This document shows positions 22,307 to 33,800 of a DNA stretch of 64,000 nt, piece after piece. Below the pieces are notes generated by a model. It had not been told where the DNA came from. It worked only from the letters and a program-made list of their open reading frames with translations, and made no database searches. The stretch comes from Ptychodera flava. Taxonomy: Eukaryota > Hemichordata > Enteropneusta > Ptychoderidae. The stretch lies in contig NC_091938.1 in the NCBI RefSeq assembly GCF_041260155.1, forward strand, positions 21,171,632 through 21,235,631, in the 5' to 3' direction. A program made the position numbers and the translations under genes. Each line of letters begins with the position of its first letter. Position 1 is the stretch's first letter.

Positions 22307-25300
22307 ATGATGGAACTCAACTCACAGAATTATCGCGCTTTGGAAAGAAACGAGGTCGCTGAGAAATTGACAGCTTTCAAAATGCGGCTCGCGAAAGGAA
22401 CCCAAGTTGCGATAAAGGTAAGTCACTATCATTCGAAGGCATATAATGAACTTCTGCATTGGACTATATATGAACGTTTTAACAAGGTATATAAATAAAC
22501 AAACGTTGCATTCAACATGGACATGGTGCATATACTCTACCTATTGACATATTCATAAGTACAACCTATATGTCGTGTTTTTATTGATAAGGGTAACATT
22601 CTGTGTTTTGACTTGTGGAATGTTTTGATAGTACGGCTGTTCATATCCGAATGTCCCTTCATATCCCGAATGTCCCCATGGATTTTTTTAATCGCAGATG
22701 ACCTACTTGATGAAACACGTCCTAGAAGGTAAATGGACCAATTACGAATTTGTTGTTGATTCCCGGAAGGAGCTCGAAGACATCTCAATTATTGGACGAC
22801 CTTCAAAAGAGGTAAATCTATACCTGTCCCAGTGTTCTCTCTATGTGTCTCCGTCTGTCTCGAAAACGCAGAATTCTTCATGTAAATTGGGCAGGGAATG
22901 AAATAATTTAATTATGGGATATAGCGATTGAAGTTTTCGTCTTTACCGTTTAGCTGTGACTAGAACGAAAGACGCGATATATTTTAAAGTAACTAAAAAC
23001 TTAAAGTAACCACAGTGTTTACACCATCCTTTATCATTACTGAAAAAGGGTCTATAACCCATGGGTGATCTCCTCTTTCAGTGGTGACATGGGGTTAATC
23101 CATCTTCTAACAGTGCGCCTTGAATTGAAACTATGTCAAAACCCTTGCCCATTGAAACATTCTTTAAACTACCACAATACATGGCCCATCAAAGCGATTA
23201 TGCCGCGATTTACTATTCATGTCAGTCAGACCCTTTGTCCCTGTCTCTTTGAACTTTGAAAAGTCGGTGTTTTTCCCACCGGCTTTGGTCTCGTGTCCCA
23301 TGGTCTATTTATGTCTGACTCACACTTAGGAATTTGTGCACATCGTATCTCTACAATAATTCAATCTTGTCTGCTGAAATAATCTGTTTGCTCGAATAAT
23401 TCAACGGCCGATTCCTGTGGCCTGTCGTATATGATGTCCTTTTCTGCCTTTCTTAAATAGTATGATCTAGGCATCAGTAATGTAGTCATATATTCATCAG
23501 ACGAAGACCACCTGAGATATCTCCTGAGGCTACCAGGAATCATCGATTGGGCTAATCCAAGACTTGAGATCGTACGTAAGTGTTCCCATAACTGTAGTCT
23601 AGGACCTCTCCTCGGTTGCAGCATACACTACTCTTCAATTAAGTTGCTTCCGGTGAAAGTGTAGTCTACTGTGTCCCAGGAGAATTCCCAGACTACCATC
23701 GTTTAGAACTTAAAAGTTATTTCAAAAGGACACGATCACACATCTATTACACGATTGTCTGTATCAACCGCACATCAATGTCTTGCTTAGCTGCATGAGG
23801 CAAGTCATTAAAGCCGGTATATAAGACGTATATCAAACGTCGTGCGCTTCATAGGATTCAATGGTAACTCGTTGATGACGTCGTGGACCGCATAGTCATC
23901 GTTTGACTGGAAATGAACCGGATAATTTTTAACTTGACAAGTTCGGGATTTAAAATTGAAATTACGTATTCACATAGAAAATCCGGTTTTTAAAAAATTA
24001 TACACAATTAATTTGATAATCTGTAAAGAGAGCGATTTATAGCTCAAACAAGGGACAATGTGCGAAAAGGAAGGTGACCGATTGCCCAACGTCAGGAAGG
24101 CAAATGGTCTCCTGCTTTGAGGGTATATACTATCTTGTTTAGGCTATATAATGTTTTATTACATGCCTCGCTTACATAGTTTGCACTCAATGACAACCAT
24201 ATGCTTAATATACTTTTAGACAAAAATTCGTTTTAACCGAACGATTTTCAGTATCCAATGGCACATTGATTTATTTAAATCACTATTATCAGTTTATCGG
24301 TTTGTCATGCATACTTTTCTAAAAAGCGAATTTCTTATATGAACATGTAATTCGAACAGTTTTAAACCATAAATTTGTCGAGTTGAAAGATAGTTCCAGT
24401 TCACTTTTAGTCAAACGATGACTATTCGGCCCGTGACGTCATTAGACGACTTGTCATTGAAACCTAACGAGCCCACGACGTTCGACATACGAGGCATGTA
24501 ATAATCAATGCGCCATTCGATGATTAAAATCATTGCATTTTTTAACAAAATATCATATAAAATGGAAATAAAGCATATAATTGCCATTGCAGATAAACTT
24601 AAAACATTTGGTATGAAAACTATATAGGAGAGGCATGTGATAAAAACACTATAGCCCAAACGAAGGACTATGTACCCTCGAGGCAGGACACCATTTGCCC
24701 TCCTGACGTCGGGTACATGGTCACCTACCCTCGGGTACATAGTCTTGTTTGGCGTATAATACATATAGCCGACAGATCAGTATCTGTAAAACACGTCCAT
24801 GGACATTAAAATGAGCATTTAATGTACATACATAGTTGTTTTACCACACCAAACACTGGTCATGTCAGTATGCTTCATCTGATGTAGAGAAAGTGCCCGA
24901 AGCCTGTACAGAGGCAGAAAAACAACGATGTGTGTAATGAACAGTTTTGTTGCCCTTGCCGGCAACCATGTTCTTGTCCTACCGCGGACAGTGGACATTA
25001 ATGAAATCGGAAAGTTAAGATTGTGCCTGTTCGTTATTTATGTACACTGAGTACCCAAACGCATAAGGTGGTAAATATCGAAGCGGAGAGACAAAAAGGA
25101 GCCTAAGCACGGGAAGGCGTTCATAATAGGTGCAAAGTCAGGAGAAAAAATAATTTAACACGATTGGAACTAATTTGAGATAATTCGATGGTTAAGGAAG
25201 GTCGTTTTAACCTGCAAATGTAACCTCATCCGCTTTTCTTTTTTAAGTTGCACACTTGTTTTAATGAGTAATTTGGAATATCGCAACATTCAGCTATATG

Positions 25301-26890
25301 GCACCTAGCACTTTTGAGAAATTTGAAAAATATGAAGATCCAATTATTCCAAATGAGTTCCAATCGTGTTAGTTGTAGGTAGGGCAGTTGTGACAAGTAT
25401 TAAAGCAAACTTTCAATCAGTCTCTTCCATTACCAAGAATAAAAATCGGTAAAAGCAGAGGTGACTGTGTAATTTTCTCACTAGAAAAAACTTACCCAAT
25501 ATTTTCCGATATTACCGATTTGAGATTAAGATGGTGAAAACTTAGTTCTCTCTAAGCTTGAAAATGAGCCCCAACAACTGATAGGGCTAAGTAAAAGGTT
25601 GAGAGCCCGAATATCTGTCAGAATTGATGCAAAATACTATTAGTAGGGCATATACAATTTGGAATGAATGTTGCTCTTATGAAGTAAACATAATTTTACA
25701 ACGCTTTCTTATACCAAGTTCTGTTCGTTTTGTTATTTTGCAGCCAACTGTGCAGAGATTGAACCAATTCTACGCGAGATAATTATCGAGAATGGATATT
25801 CTTTCAAAGACTCTACGATGGCTGATATAATGGTCCTGGAAAATGTCGATTGTCTTCGGGAAAGGTGATTTGCTAAATCTTAAAATCTATTTTTTGTCAC
25901 TGCCTGGCTTTTCCGAAAACTGACCTAAGGCTTTTTGAGTGCATATTTGTTTCATTCGTATGTACACACTTTTAGAATAGGGATCCATTCGAGAGATTAA
26001 AAATCAACAGGTACTAAGTTTCCTATATTTTCATCGATTGATGAAATTGAATGTATTCAACATGATATTTTGGCGTTTCTTATCATCCCAATAACTGTAA
26101 CTGTGCAGTGTGATACATTCCTCCTCAACTATTCTCTTAGTCTCTGTGTCACCCTATTTCCCCTTGTGGGGTTGTCTATCTGGCCACCCGTCCTTACGTA
26201 TGTATCTTTCCATCCTACCCCAATGCCCGTCTTTGTGAATTTATCTAATACAAGTTATCTTCTGAGTGAATGACTTCTTCTGTAATTTTTCTTGGCGTGC
26301 CATTATGTCTCCACCAAACTATGAAGTGTTCCTCTTTTTTACTGGTTCCCAAAGAATTTTCGTTTTATTTCCCGCTTGGTGTTAAACGACAATCGCTATA
26401 TTTCCGGACCCGAAAGTATAAATAGTAATGAAATTGACATTATAGATCCCGGAACATAAGACTCCCAGAAGATATGACTCTGTCAGCGGTTAGGCAAGAA
26501 CAGCATATCGAAGAAATTTCAAGAGCTTGGCCCTTTGGTGATCCTACTTGTTCCCCGGAATACATACGCTATATGAAAACACAAATCCTGAACTTACCAA
26601 ACATCTGCGTGCAGAAAAATGATGAACTAATCGCCTGGTCACTGCAACAATTCCACGGTGCCATTGGTAATACTTTTGTAAAGCCTGAATATCGTGGACA
26701 AGGCTTAGGAAGCCTTGTGACCACTGAGTTAGCTAAAAAGGTACTAGCCAATGGTATGGCGGCATATATCGAATGTGAATCTGGGGACGACGTGTCCAAA
26801 AATATGCACATCGGTGTTGGCTTTAAGTACATTCCAACATCAACGCAAGTATATTTAACATCATATAAGTGCCCTGCTCATACCAATTAA
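22307..26890 (+). CDS. Glycine N-acyltransferase-like gene 1 (five exons)
   Basis: Exons: 22307-22417, 22698-22811, 23461-23575, 25744-25864, 26446-26890, all with GT-AG borders and phases 0,0,1,2. They give 301 aa, close to the ~296 aa of vertebrate GLYAT. The start could also be 22310, which matches gene 2. The C-terminal half is the GNAT acyl-CoA-binding fold: 'AWPFGDPTCSPEYI' corresponds to the vertebrate FW.FGG region, and 'VKPEYRGQGLG' is the acyl-CoA pyrophosphate loop (R-G-x-G-L-G). 'HIGVGFKYIP' lies near the end. Expected reaction: acyl-CoA plus glycine (or a related amine) to N-acylglycine plus CoA, for detoxification or fatty-acid conjugation, in mitochondria or cytosol. It is a tandem paralogue of the gene at 30.8 kb. 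Intron 3 is large and carries several MITEs. Confidence 0.9.
24038..24150. mobile_element. Palindromic MITE, CAAGGGAC family (copy 1)
   Basis: Ends read 'TATAGCTCAAACAAGGGAC' and, inverted, 'TTGTTTAGGCTATATA'. The middle 'CATTTGCCC'-type blocks are also inverted copies. The matching element at 32642-32752 sits in the same intron position in gene 2, so this copy predates the gene duplication. Confidence 0.75.
24650..24758. mobile_element. Palindromic MITE, CAAGGGAC family (copy 2)
   Basis: Inverted ends 'TATAGCCCAAACGAAGGACT' and 'AGTCTTGTTTGGCGTATA', with 'GTACCCTCGAGG' / 'CCCTCGGGTAC' inside. It lies in intron 3 of acyltransferase gene 1 and corresponds to the copy at 34690-34985 in gene 2. 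Confidence 0.75.
25157..25370. mobile_element. 214-bp MITE, AACACGATTGGAAC family (copy 1)
   Basis: About 30-bp TIRs: 'AACACGATTGGAACTAATTT' at the left and its near reverse complement at the right, ending 'CAATCGTGTT'. A second copy lies at 37516-37726. Non-coding, in intron 3 of gene 1. Confidence 0.8.
25395..25625 (-). mobile_element. Partial copy of the TTAA MITE family
   Basis: In reverse orientation it shows 'GAGAGCCCGAATATCTG', 'AAAATGAGCCCCAACAACT' and 'AAAATCGG'-type blocks of the family seen complete at 62.7 kb. Both ends are eroded. Confidence 0.55.
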
Positions 26891-27850
26891 GAGAAGAAAC
26901 GCCAATGCCGAGTCCACATTAGTGACGACTTACTTGGGCATGGAAGAATAATACATAGAAAGATATTATTCGTTAAAAGTCAGGTTTTTATCTTTATGGA
27001 GATCCGATATATCTTTTCAGATCACATGAATTACTTACTTTAACGAGACAATTACGAAAAATATGTACACATGATTCTGACTCCATTTATTTAAGAGTCA
27101 TTATTGAGAGATATTTGTCACATATAATGACACGCTTTCATTATCTCATATCAGAAACCCAATCTTGGAATGCAACAAGTCATCGTTGATGACACAGTCC
27201 CCACTTGTTAATGGGTACTTTAATTACAAGTCCTTGGAGAGAATAGAGTCCTGTTCATTAATTAGGTCTGTGATTAAAAATACTGCGATACAGATGGGGC
27301 TTAATGGCCGAGAATGATCGAGTTCTATGGTGGTGAAAACATAAAACCAATGTAGGCCGCCATCCTAATTACAAAAGGTCATTAAATGAGTCAATTAGTA
27401 ATTAATCGACAGGATGTTGCCAAACATTGTTGCATCCTATCATAATTAACACTGACAGATTATCACTGGTACCATATTTCATAAAGTTTGATGCAGTGCT
27501 TCTGGACATTCACCCTAAAACAAAAATTCATCATGTAAATGCAAATTAGCAATTAATTTAAACGATACTGCTAAGTGTCATTGAGATCAACATCTGTGCC
27601 AAGTTTCATCAAATTTGATGCAGTATTTGTGACATATCACTCTAATTAGGAAAGCTCATTATACCTATGCAATTACAAATTAATTACCATGACACTGATA
27701 AATGTCTTTATTCACTGTTTAAGTAATGTAACCTGTCACGTGATAGTTATATAAATAATGGTGACACTATGGAAACCAAAATATTCCCTATATCTAGGCT
27801 TTCCGAAAATATATAATTTACGGGGTTCTAAGCTTATTAACCACTAGATA
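26891..27850. other. 3' flank of acyltransferase gene 1 with diverged repeats
   Basis: The first ~100 bp align with the flank of gene 2 (3' UTR). 27380-27720 contains weak tandem similarity ('TCATAAAGTTTGATGCAGT' then 'TCATCAAATTTGATGCAGT', about 130 bp apart). No gene. Confidence 0.45.
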
Positions 27851-27884
27851 ATTCTTTGCTTAAAAAGGTTAATTTCCTGTGTTG

Positions 27885-28550
27885 GAACCTTAACTGGACT
27901 TCTGCTAACGCCATACGATCGTCCTCGTCACCACATATACGAATTCTCATAGCAACTAAAACTGAAATTACACGTGGTACAAATGTGAAATTGTTTTTAA
28001 AATCTCAATTTACGGTTCTAAGTTCTCAAAACTTAGCTTCAATCAAGAGATAACCTTTGTGATGAATTATTCTCAGTCGTAAGCTTATGATCAGTAAGAC
28101 AAAACAAGCAGATGATATATAGTTATTTTGAAGCGAGAATCGCTTATTTTAACAAGCGACTACAATAAAGATTAGGAAAACAACCAAAAGTTGACGTTTT
28201 AAAGGACAATAATATTAGTAGAAACAGATTGGAGAAAAAAAGTTACTACTTTTATGTTTCTCTCGTACATTGATTTAGTGTTGTTGACTAGAGGATGCGT
28301 ACATTGGCCAGTGTTTTCGAGGACATAAACTTATAGAATGAACCGTGTACCAAAGTCACGTCTAAAGAACTTAGAACAAGCTTGATATTCATCGTATTAC
28401 GATGTAACATGACAATGAGTGACATGCATATTATGATTTGACGAATGCCTACCTTGCGGATGAAATCATGACTACGGCTATCAGCATAAGCAGTGTCGAC
28501 ACACCGTTGAGAATTGCCATCTCGGGTTTGTTAGCGGACTCCAAGAAAGG
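27885..28550 (-). pseudogene. Collapsed partial copy of the adhesion-GPCR 3' end
   Basis: 28453-28550 copies the TM1 exon at 44113-44210 (98 bp, still open, same splice dinucleotides, several substitutions including a V-to-E and an L-to-S in the helix). 27.88-27.95 kb copies the cytoplasmic-tail exon at 39.75-39.81 kb. The intron next to TM1 is also copied (28.08-28.45 kb matches 43.71-44.11 kb). Everything between, exons TM2-TM7 (about 3.8 kb in the intact gene), is missing, so the remnant cannot encode a receptor. It sits downstream of acyltransferase gene 1 in the position the intact gene holds relative to gene 2. Confidence 0.88.
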
Positions 28551-28620
28551 CTTAAGAAGAACAAGAAAAAAACAAACATTATTATTACTCGGTAGCTAGC
28601 ATAATTCTTGATTTTACTTG

Positions 28621-29415
28621 AAAGTTGGAACACATGACACGATTCAATTAACTATACATATTCTAGAAAAAGTCACATTAATAATGCAGAACGTGTTCTC
28701 CCTGCTCTTGTAGTATGCCAACTTAAAGTAAAACACCTCAGAGGGTTCTTGAGTACAGCATTTTCATTACCAGTCTGTTCCTCATGAGGTTGTTATCCAC
28801 TTTTAAATGCTGTGCTGAAAACTGAAGTATCAGAAATATTTTTTGTAAACTTCTACTCACTGAAACCGGAAGTGAACACTTGGTGTTATAGGTGCAGTTG
28901 TGGACTTGTGACATACTGGTGTAGTTGTTAACCTTGCACTACACAATCCGTAACAAGGGAAATACTTTCATCATGATTGTTTCTGCGTATCGAAAACAGT
29001 TATTCTGATGCAAGACTGATAAAAGTGCCGTCAAGGTGGCCGGGAGATTTGCTGTCATATTCATTCCCTCCACCCCGAGAAATAAAATGGTTCTCACCTT
29101 AGAATATTTTGCAGGTACCCTACCGAGGTTTGACCTTTGTACAGTGACCGCGAACTGAAAGAAGTGTGAATACATTGACCTTCAACATCACACCGAGTGC
29201 CTCATAGACTGTTACCGCCGCGAGACATTTTCATCCAAGGTCAAGTTGCACAGTGTTAGCAGTGTTGACGCTGACTGATATTTTGTGGCCACATATAAGC
29301 ATGGTTTGTTGTCGCATTTGAAGTTGACGGCGTCGCTAAATGTTATGTTGTAGCCGGGTGGTATTTTTTGCTATATTTCGACGGAAAACTTTTGTTTTAT
29401 ACCTATGCATTTTCA
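28621..29415. other. No recognisable gene
   Basis: Beyond the edge of the duplicated block. No motif found. Confidence 0.4.
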
Positions 29416-29613
29416 ATGGGGAAAGAGTTGTCGCCGAAGAAATACATTGCTTCTTTTAAATACATGTACACATTATCGACAAGCTTCACAAGCAAAGAAG
29501 ATGCAGTGGTATCCTACATTAAACACATTGATCAGTCAATACCGATGAAAGACAAAAGACAAAAACATATGGGACGGATGGCAAAGTGTATATCAATTAT
29601 CAAAAGTCTGTAA
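29416..29613 (+). CDS. Hypothetical small ORF (65 aa)
   Basis: From an ATG at 29416: a basic, helix-prone peptide starting 'MGKELSPKKYIASFKYMYTL'. I recognise no family. It ends at the start of a tandem array, which weakens the case; it could be a lone exon or chance. Confidence 0.18.
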   Translation: MGKELSPKKYIASFKYMYTLSTSFTSKEDAVVSYIKHIDQSIPMKDKRQKHMGRMAKCISIIKSL

Positions 29614-30250
29614 ATACACAGATATTGTCAGTTTTACATTTTATATTGGCAAAAAATTGATCATCGTTCTCTCATAGACTACCGTGTATAGTGAATCAAC
29701 ATTTCAGTGAAATTCCAAAATCCAATTTCTTGCACATAAAGCCATTTGAAACCACTTTAATCTAATCAAGTACAGTAATATGAATAATCAAACGTACAGA
29801 AATACATAGATTTACGAACTTTGTATTGGAAAAAACATATTCATAGTTTCCTCATAGACTACCATGTATAGTGAATTAACATTTCGGTGAAATTCCAAAA
29901 TCCAATTGCAATTTCTTGTATACAAATCCATTTGTAACCACTCCAGTCCAATCAAGTACATTAATATAAATAATCAAGAGTACATAAATACACAGATTTA
30001 CCTATTTTTGCATTGGGAAAAAATATTCATAGTTTTGTCATAGACTACCATGTATAGTAAATCAACATTTTCAATGAAATCCAAAAATCAAATTTCTTGT
30101 ACACACATGCACGTTTTACTTCCCACTTCAAGCAAAGTACATTTACATATTATTATCAAACATATATAAACGTACAGATAGCTTGTTGTGTGGGGAAAAT
30201 TGTCGGTAGTTTGCCTGATAGACTCCCATGTATTATGATTTGATATTGTG
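29610..30250. repeat. ~180-bp tandem array, about four units
   Basis: The block 'TCATAGACTACCATGTATAGTGAAT' (trimmed here to 'TAGACTACCATGTATAGT') recurs near 29675, 29855, 30040 and, weaker, 30219, each followed by 'CAACATTTC' and 'ATCCAATTTCTTG'. Homogeneity falls toward the right end. Confidence 0.85.
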
Positions 30251-30259
30251 GGGTGTAGC

Positions 30260-30640
30260 ACATTATTAGCCACATCTTGCCGGCTAATACTTGTGCAAAA
30301 TATGGTGACCCTCCCGCAAATACATGATCCTTCAAAAATGCTTACGTGTCATGATAAATTGCAGCCCTCCCTCCCAAAAGGCCAACCCTCCCCCTGTAAT
30401 TTCTGTCCATAACTTACATAACAATTAAACTAATGGTTATGTAAATTAGCAGTTATTCCTAGGGAGAATATTGCGATGATTGCGGAGGGTCAAGTTTTAG
30501 ACTGCCGGGTGAGGGGGAGGGTCACATTTTAGACACAAGGATAGGGGGAGGGTCGGTACAGGTGCGCATGGAATTCCCCCTGCCCACCCCTTGTAATAAC
30601 TCAAGGCTCCCTTAGCGATACTGTTGTCGGCTAATCACTT
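30260..30640. other. Purine/pyrimidine-biased low-complexity stretch
   Basis: C/T-rich 'CCCTCCCGC' and 'CCCTCCCTCCC' blocks on the left and G/A-rich 'GAGGGGGAGGGTCAC' blocks on the right are roughly complementary around 30440, so the stretch may be another foldback relic. No gene. Confidence 0.4.
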
Positions 30641-30720
30641 GTCCATATACTGACATTCTCAGCGATTTCCCAATTATGTATGAGGACTTCGTTGTTCCAA
30701 GCTCTATTACGCCAGCAATG

Positions 30721-30846
30721 GCATTCTCTGAATGACCAATCATTGAATAGTTCGTTCAGTGCGAGGGATTGCCAACACAGGAAACATGTGACGTGCTGAC
30801 CTTATAGCCTCCAGTGGTATTTCTCAGTAAACTAGCCGTCAACATA
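30721..30846 (+). promoter_or_regulatory. Conserved promoter-proximal block of acyltransferase gene 2
   Basis: Carries 'TGACCAAT' and 'AGGAAACATGTGACGTGCTG' as in gene 1, within 130 bp of the start codon. Confidence 0.45.
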
Positions 30847-33800
30847 ATGGACGTGAAGTCACACAATTATCGCGCTTTGGAGAGAAAAGAGGTCGCTGAG
30901 AAATTCACAGCTTTCCAAATGCAGTTGGCGAAAGGAACCCTCGTTGCGATAAAGGTAAGTTATCATTCGAAGGCATAAATGAGTACTCTACCTATTGAAA
31001 TCTTCATAATGACAGTCTTAATATAGCGTTGTATTGATAATTAAACATCTTGTGCTTCGAATACTTTGATAATACGGTACTTCACGTCTGAAAGCCTCTC
31101 CAAACTCCTGACCTAGAATTTACCACCGTGGGTACTTTGAATCGCAGATGACCTACCTGATGAAACACGTACTAGAAGGTAAATGGATCCATTTCGAATT
31201 TATTGTTGATTCCCGGAAGGAGTTCGAAGACACCTCAATTATTGGACGACCGTCAATAGAGGTAAATCTATGAAAGAAACCATTAACTTAAGGTAGAATG
31301 TGTCTCGGGGACACATATTCGGACTCTCAAACCTTTTCAATTCCTCTCTGCTGACCTAACTTCTCTGCTGACCTAACTCTTGTTGGGCTCATTCTGAAGT
31401 CGTTGAAGCAAGAAAAGCTTTCATGCTCTTAGTTTTTTTTGACAATCTATTTTTTTCTTCATAGAGTTAACACAGGGATGGGACCCATTTCAAATTCAAA
31501 GTATCGGTAAATCTAGGACTATTTGTTTCTCTAGTACCAAATTTTGGACAGTGAACCCCAATTTTTTATCTTGATTTGAAAAGTTAATGGTCGAAAGATT
31601 CCTTGGGGAGTTCGAGCGGAAGTTTAAATCTTTTTCTCTCGAGGCGCATACTACCTAATAACTGCAGTGTGAGTCACCCTTTCTAATTACCGAAAAACGG
31701 GTCTGAAACCGATGAATGACCTCTTATTTCAATCGTGACATGGGGTGGTATGCAAACATCTAGCATTGCACATTGAATGGAAACTAGGTCAAAACATTGA
31801 CCCTGAAAACGTTTTTAAGAGTCTTGAAATATACAAGCCTATTAAAGCGATTATGATACAATGTGCTGTTCATGTCGATCACTCTTTTGCCTTTGTCTTT
31901 TTGTGCATTAAAGTCGGTGTTTTTCTTCGTGCTTTGGTCTCGTGTCACTTGGTCTATTTTTGTCTTAACTCACATTAAGGAGTAGCTGAGAATCCTGTTT
32001 AAACTATATGGACCGTCTTCAACCCTGGCTGCCAACATAATCTGTTTGTTCAAATAAGTTGACAGGCATCGATTCACGTGACCTGTCAGTTAAATGTCTT
32101 TTTTGCCTTTCTTCAAAAGTATGATCTAGGCATCAGTAACATAGTCATATATTCATCAGAAAAGAACCATCTGAGATATCTCTTGAGGCAACCAGGAATC
32201 ATCGACTGGGCTAATCCAACACTTGAGTTCGCGCGTAAGTATTCCCATCATCGTTGCCTGGGTGGTACCTCTCCTTGGGTTATGCTATACGGTATTCTTC
32301 CGCTAAGTAGGTTACGGTGGAATGTATCCTAGGAGAGGTCCTAGTCTAGACTAACATCACAAACAATTAAACAGACATCGTTCTCTGTGTAAATCGCAAG
32401 CCACTGTCATGCGAAGCTATAGGAAGCAAGTCATTGCATGCCTCATGATCGTACTTTGAACTTCGCGCGCTCCATATAATTTAATGACAGCTCATTGATG
32501 ACGTCGCGGATGGTATAGTCATCATTAAACAATTTTAGGACTTAAAAATGTTCAAATTGCATGTTTTACACAGAAAATCCGGTTTAAAGAAAATTACGCA
32601 TAAAATCATAAACCAAAAAACAGTGAATTAATACTTTATATTATAGCCTAAACAAGGGACTGTGTTCGCGATGGTAGATGGTCATTTGCCCAGTGACAGA
32701 AGGGTAAATTATCTCCTGCCTAGAGGGTACATAGTCCCTTGTTTGGGCTAATATGATTTTATTACATGCCTCTTTACATTGTTTTCATTCCAACTATTTG
32801 AGTTTATTGCAAATGACAATCATATGCTTCGGATGAAAATCCGTTAAAATACATCGATTTTCGTTAACGAACGGCGCATTGATATATTGAAAACCATTAT
32901 GTGGCGTATCGATTTTCATGCAATTTTTTTCAAAACGTGGATTACATATGTAACATGTAATCCCAAAGTTGTCAAGCGGGAAAAATAGTGATGAATATGC
33001 GGCTCGCGACGTCATCGATGAGTGAACGGTGGAGCGTGTGACATTCTATATTCGGGGCATGTAATAAATCAATACCCCATTCGATGATAAAAATAATTCT
33101 TTTTCTCGCAGATTGCCATCTAACATGAAAATAAAACATATAAGTGTCATTTTTTGCTCACGTGTTGACACACGTGAGCATATGTCGCAGCGATGTCTGT
33201 CTGTCTGTGTGTCTCTGTGTGTGTGTGTGTCGTCTGTCTGTCTGTCTGTCTGTGTACTCAATATCTCAAAAACGGCTCATCAGATCAGAATCAAATCTGG
33301 TACATAGATTCAGTTTGCAAATGGCAAGAACTGATTAGTTTTTGGTGGGTGTGGCTTGCTTACTTTTTGCTCATTTGCATAATTAATGATTTTAGAAAAA
33401 ATAGATATATATTGACAACGACTGCACACAATTTGATGAGATTCGCTACAAATGTTGATCACACCAAGATATATCAGCTTTGAAAGATATTAAGGGTGAC
33501 GTGAAAGATAATTACTAATTTGCATGTTTAAGAACTTTCCTCATTAGGGATATATATCTGATTTGACTTGATCAAAATTGACAAAACTTGGTATGTATAT
33601 TGAAGATACTATGATTTTACATTATTGAAAGTCATTAAGCATTTTTACTTCATCAAACTCTTAATTTGCATATTTAATGAACTTTTGAAATTAGGGATAT
33701 TTATTTGAATTGACTTGACCAAAATTGATGAAACTTGCTATGTACATTAAAGATACTATGATCTAACATTTTTGAAAGTCATTAAGCATTTTTACTTCAG

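Larger units (their letters stand above)
22171..28620. repeat. Segmental duplication, unit A
   Basis: This stretch is homologous to 30721-44280. Matching order: promoter block ('ACATTCTCTGAATGACCAAT' near 22171 matches 30721), acyltransferase exons 1-5 with intron similarity, then the adhesion-GPCR tail and TM1 exon remnants (27.88-28.55 kb). Unit A is shorter because unit B gained insertions and unit A lost the GPCR TM2-TM7 region. Confidence 0.85.

Noticed and set aside
24411-24764. 117-aa minus-strand frame with hydrophobic stretches
   Set aside because: Covers intron sequence and a palindromic MITE; no counterpart frame in gene 2.
33113-33483. Cys/Val/Ser-rich frames near the TCTG repeat
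   Set aside because: Low-complexity TCTG/TGTG sequence inside the TIR element; no gene.
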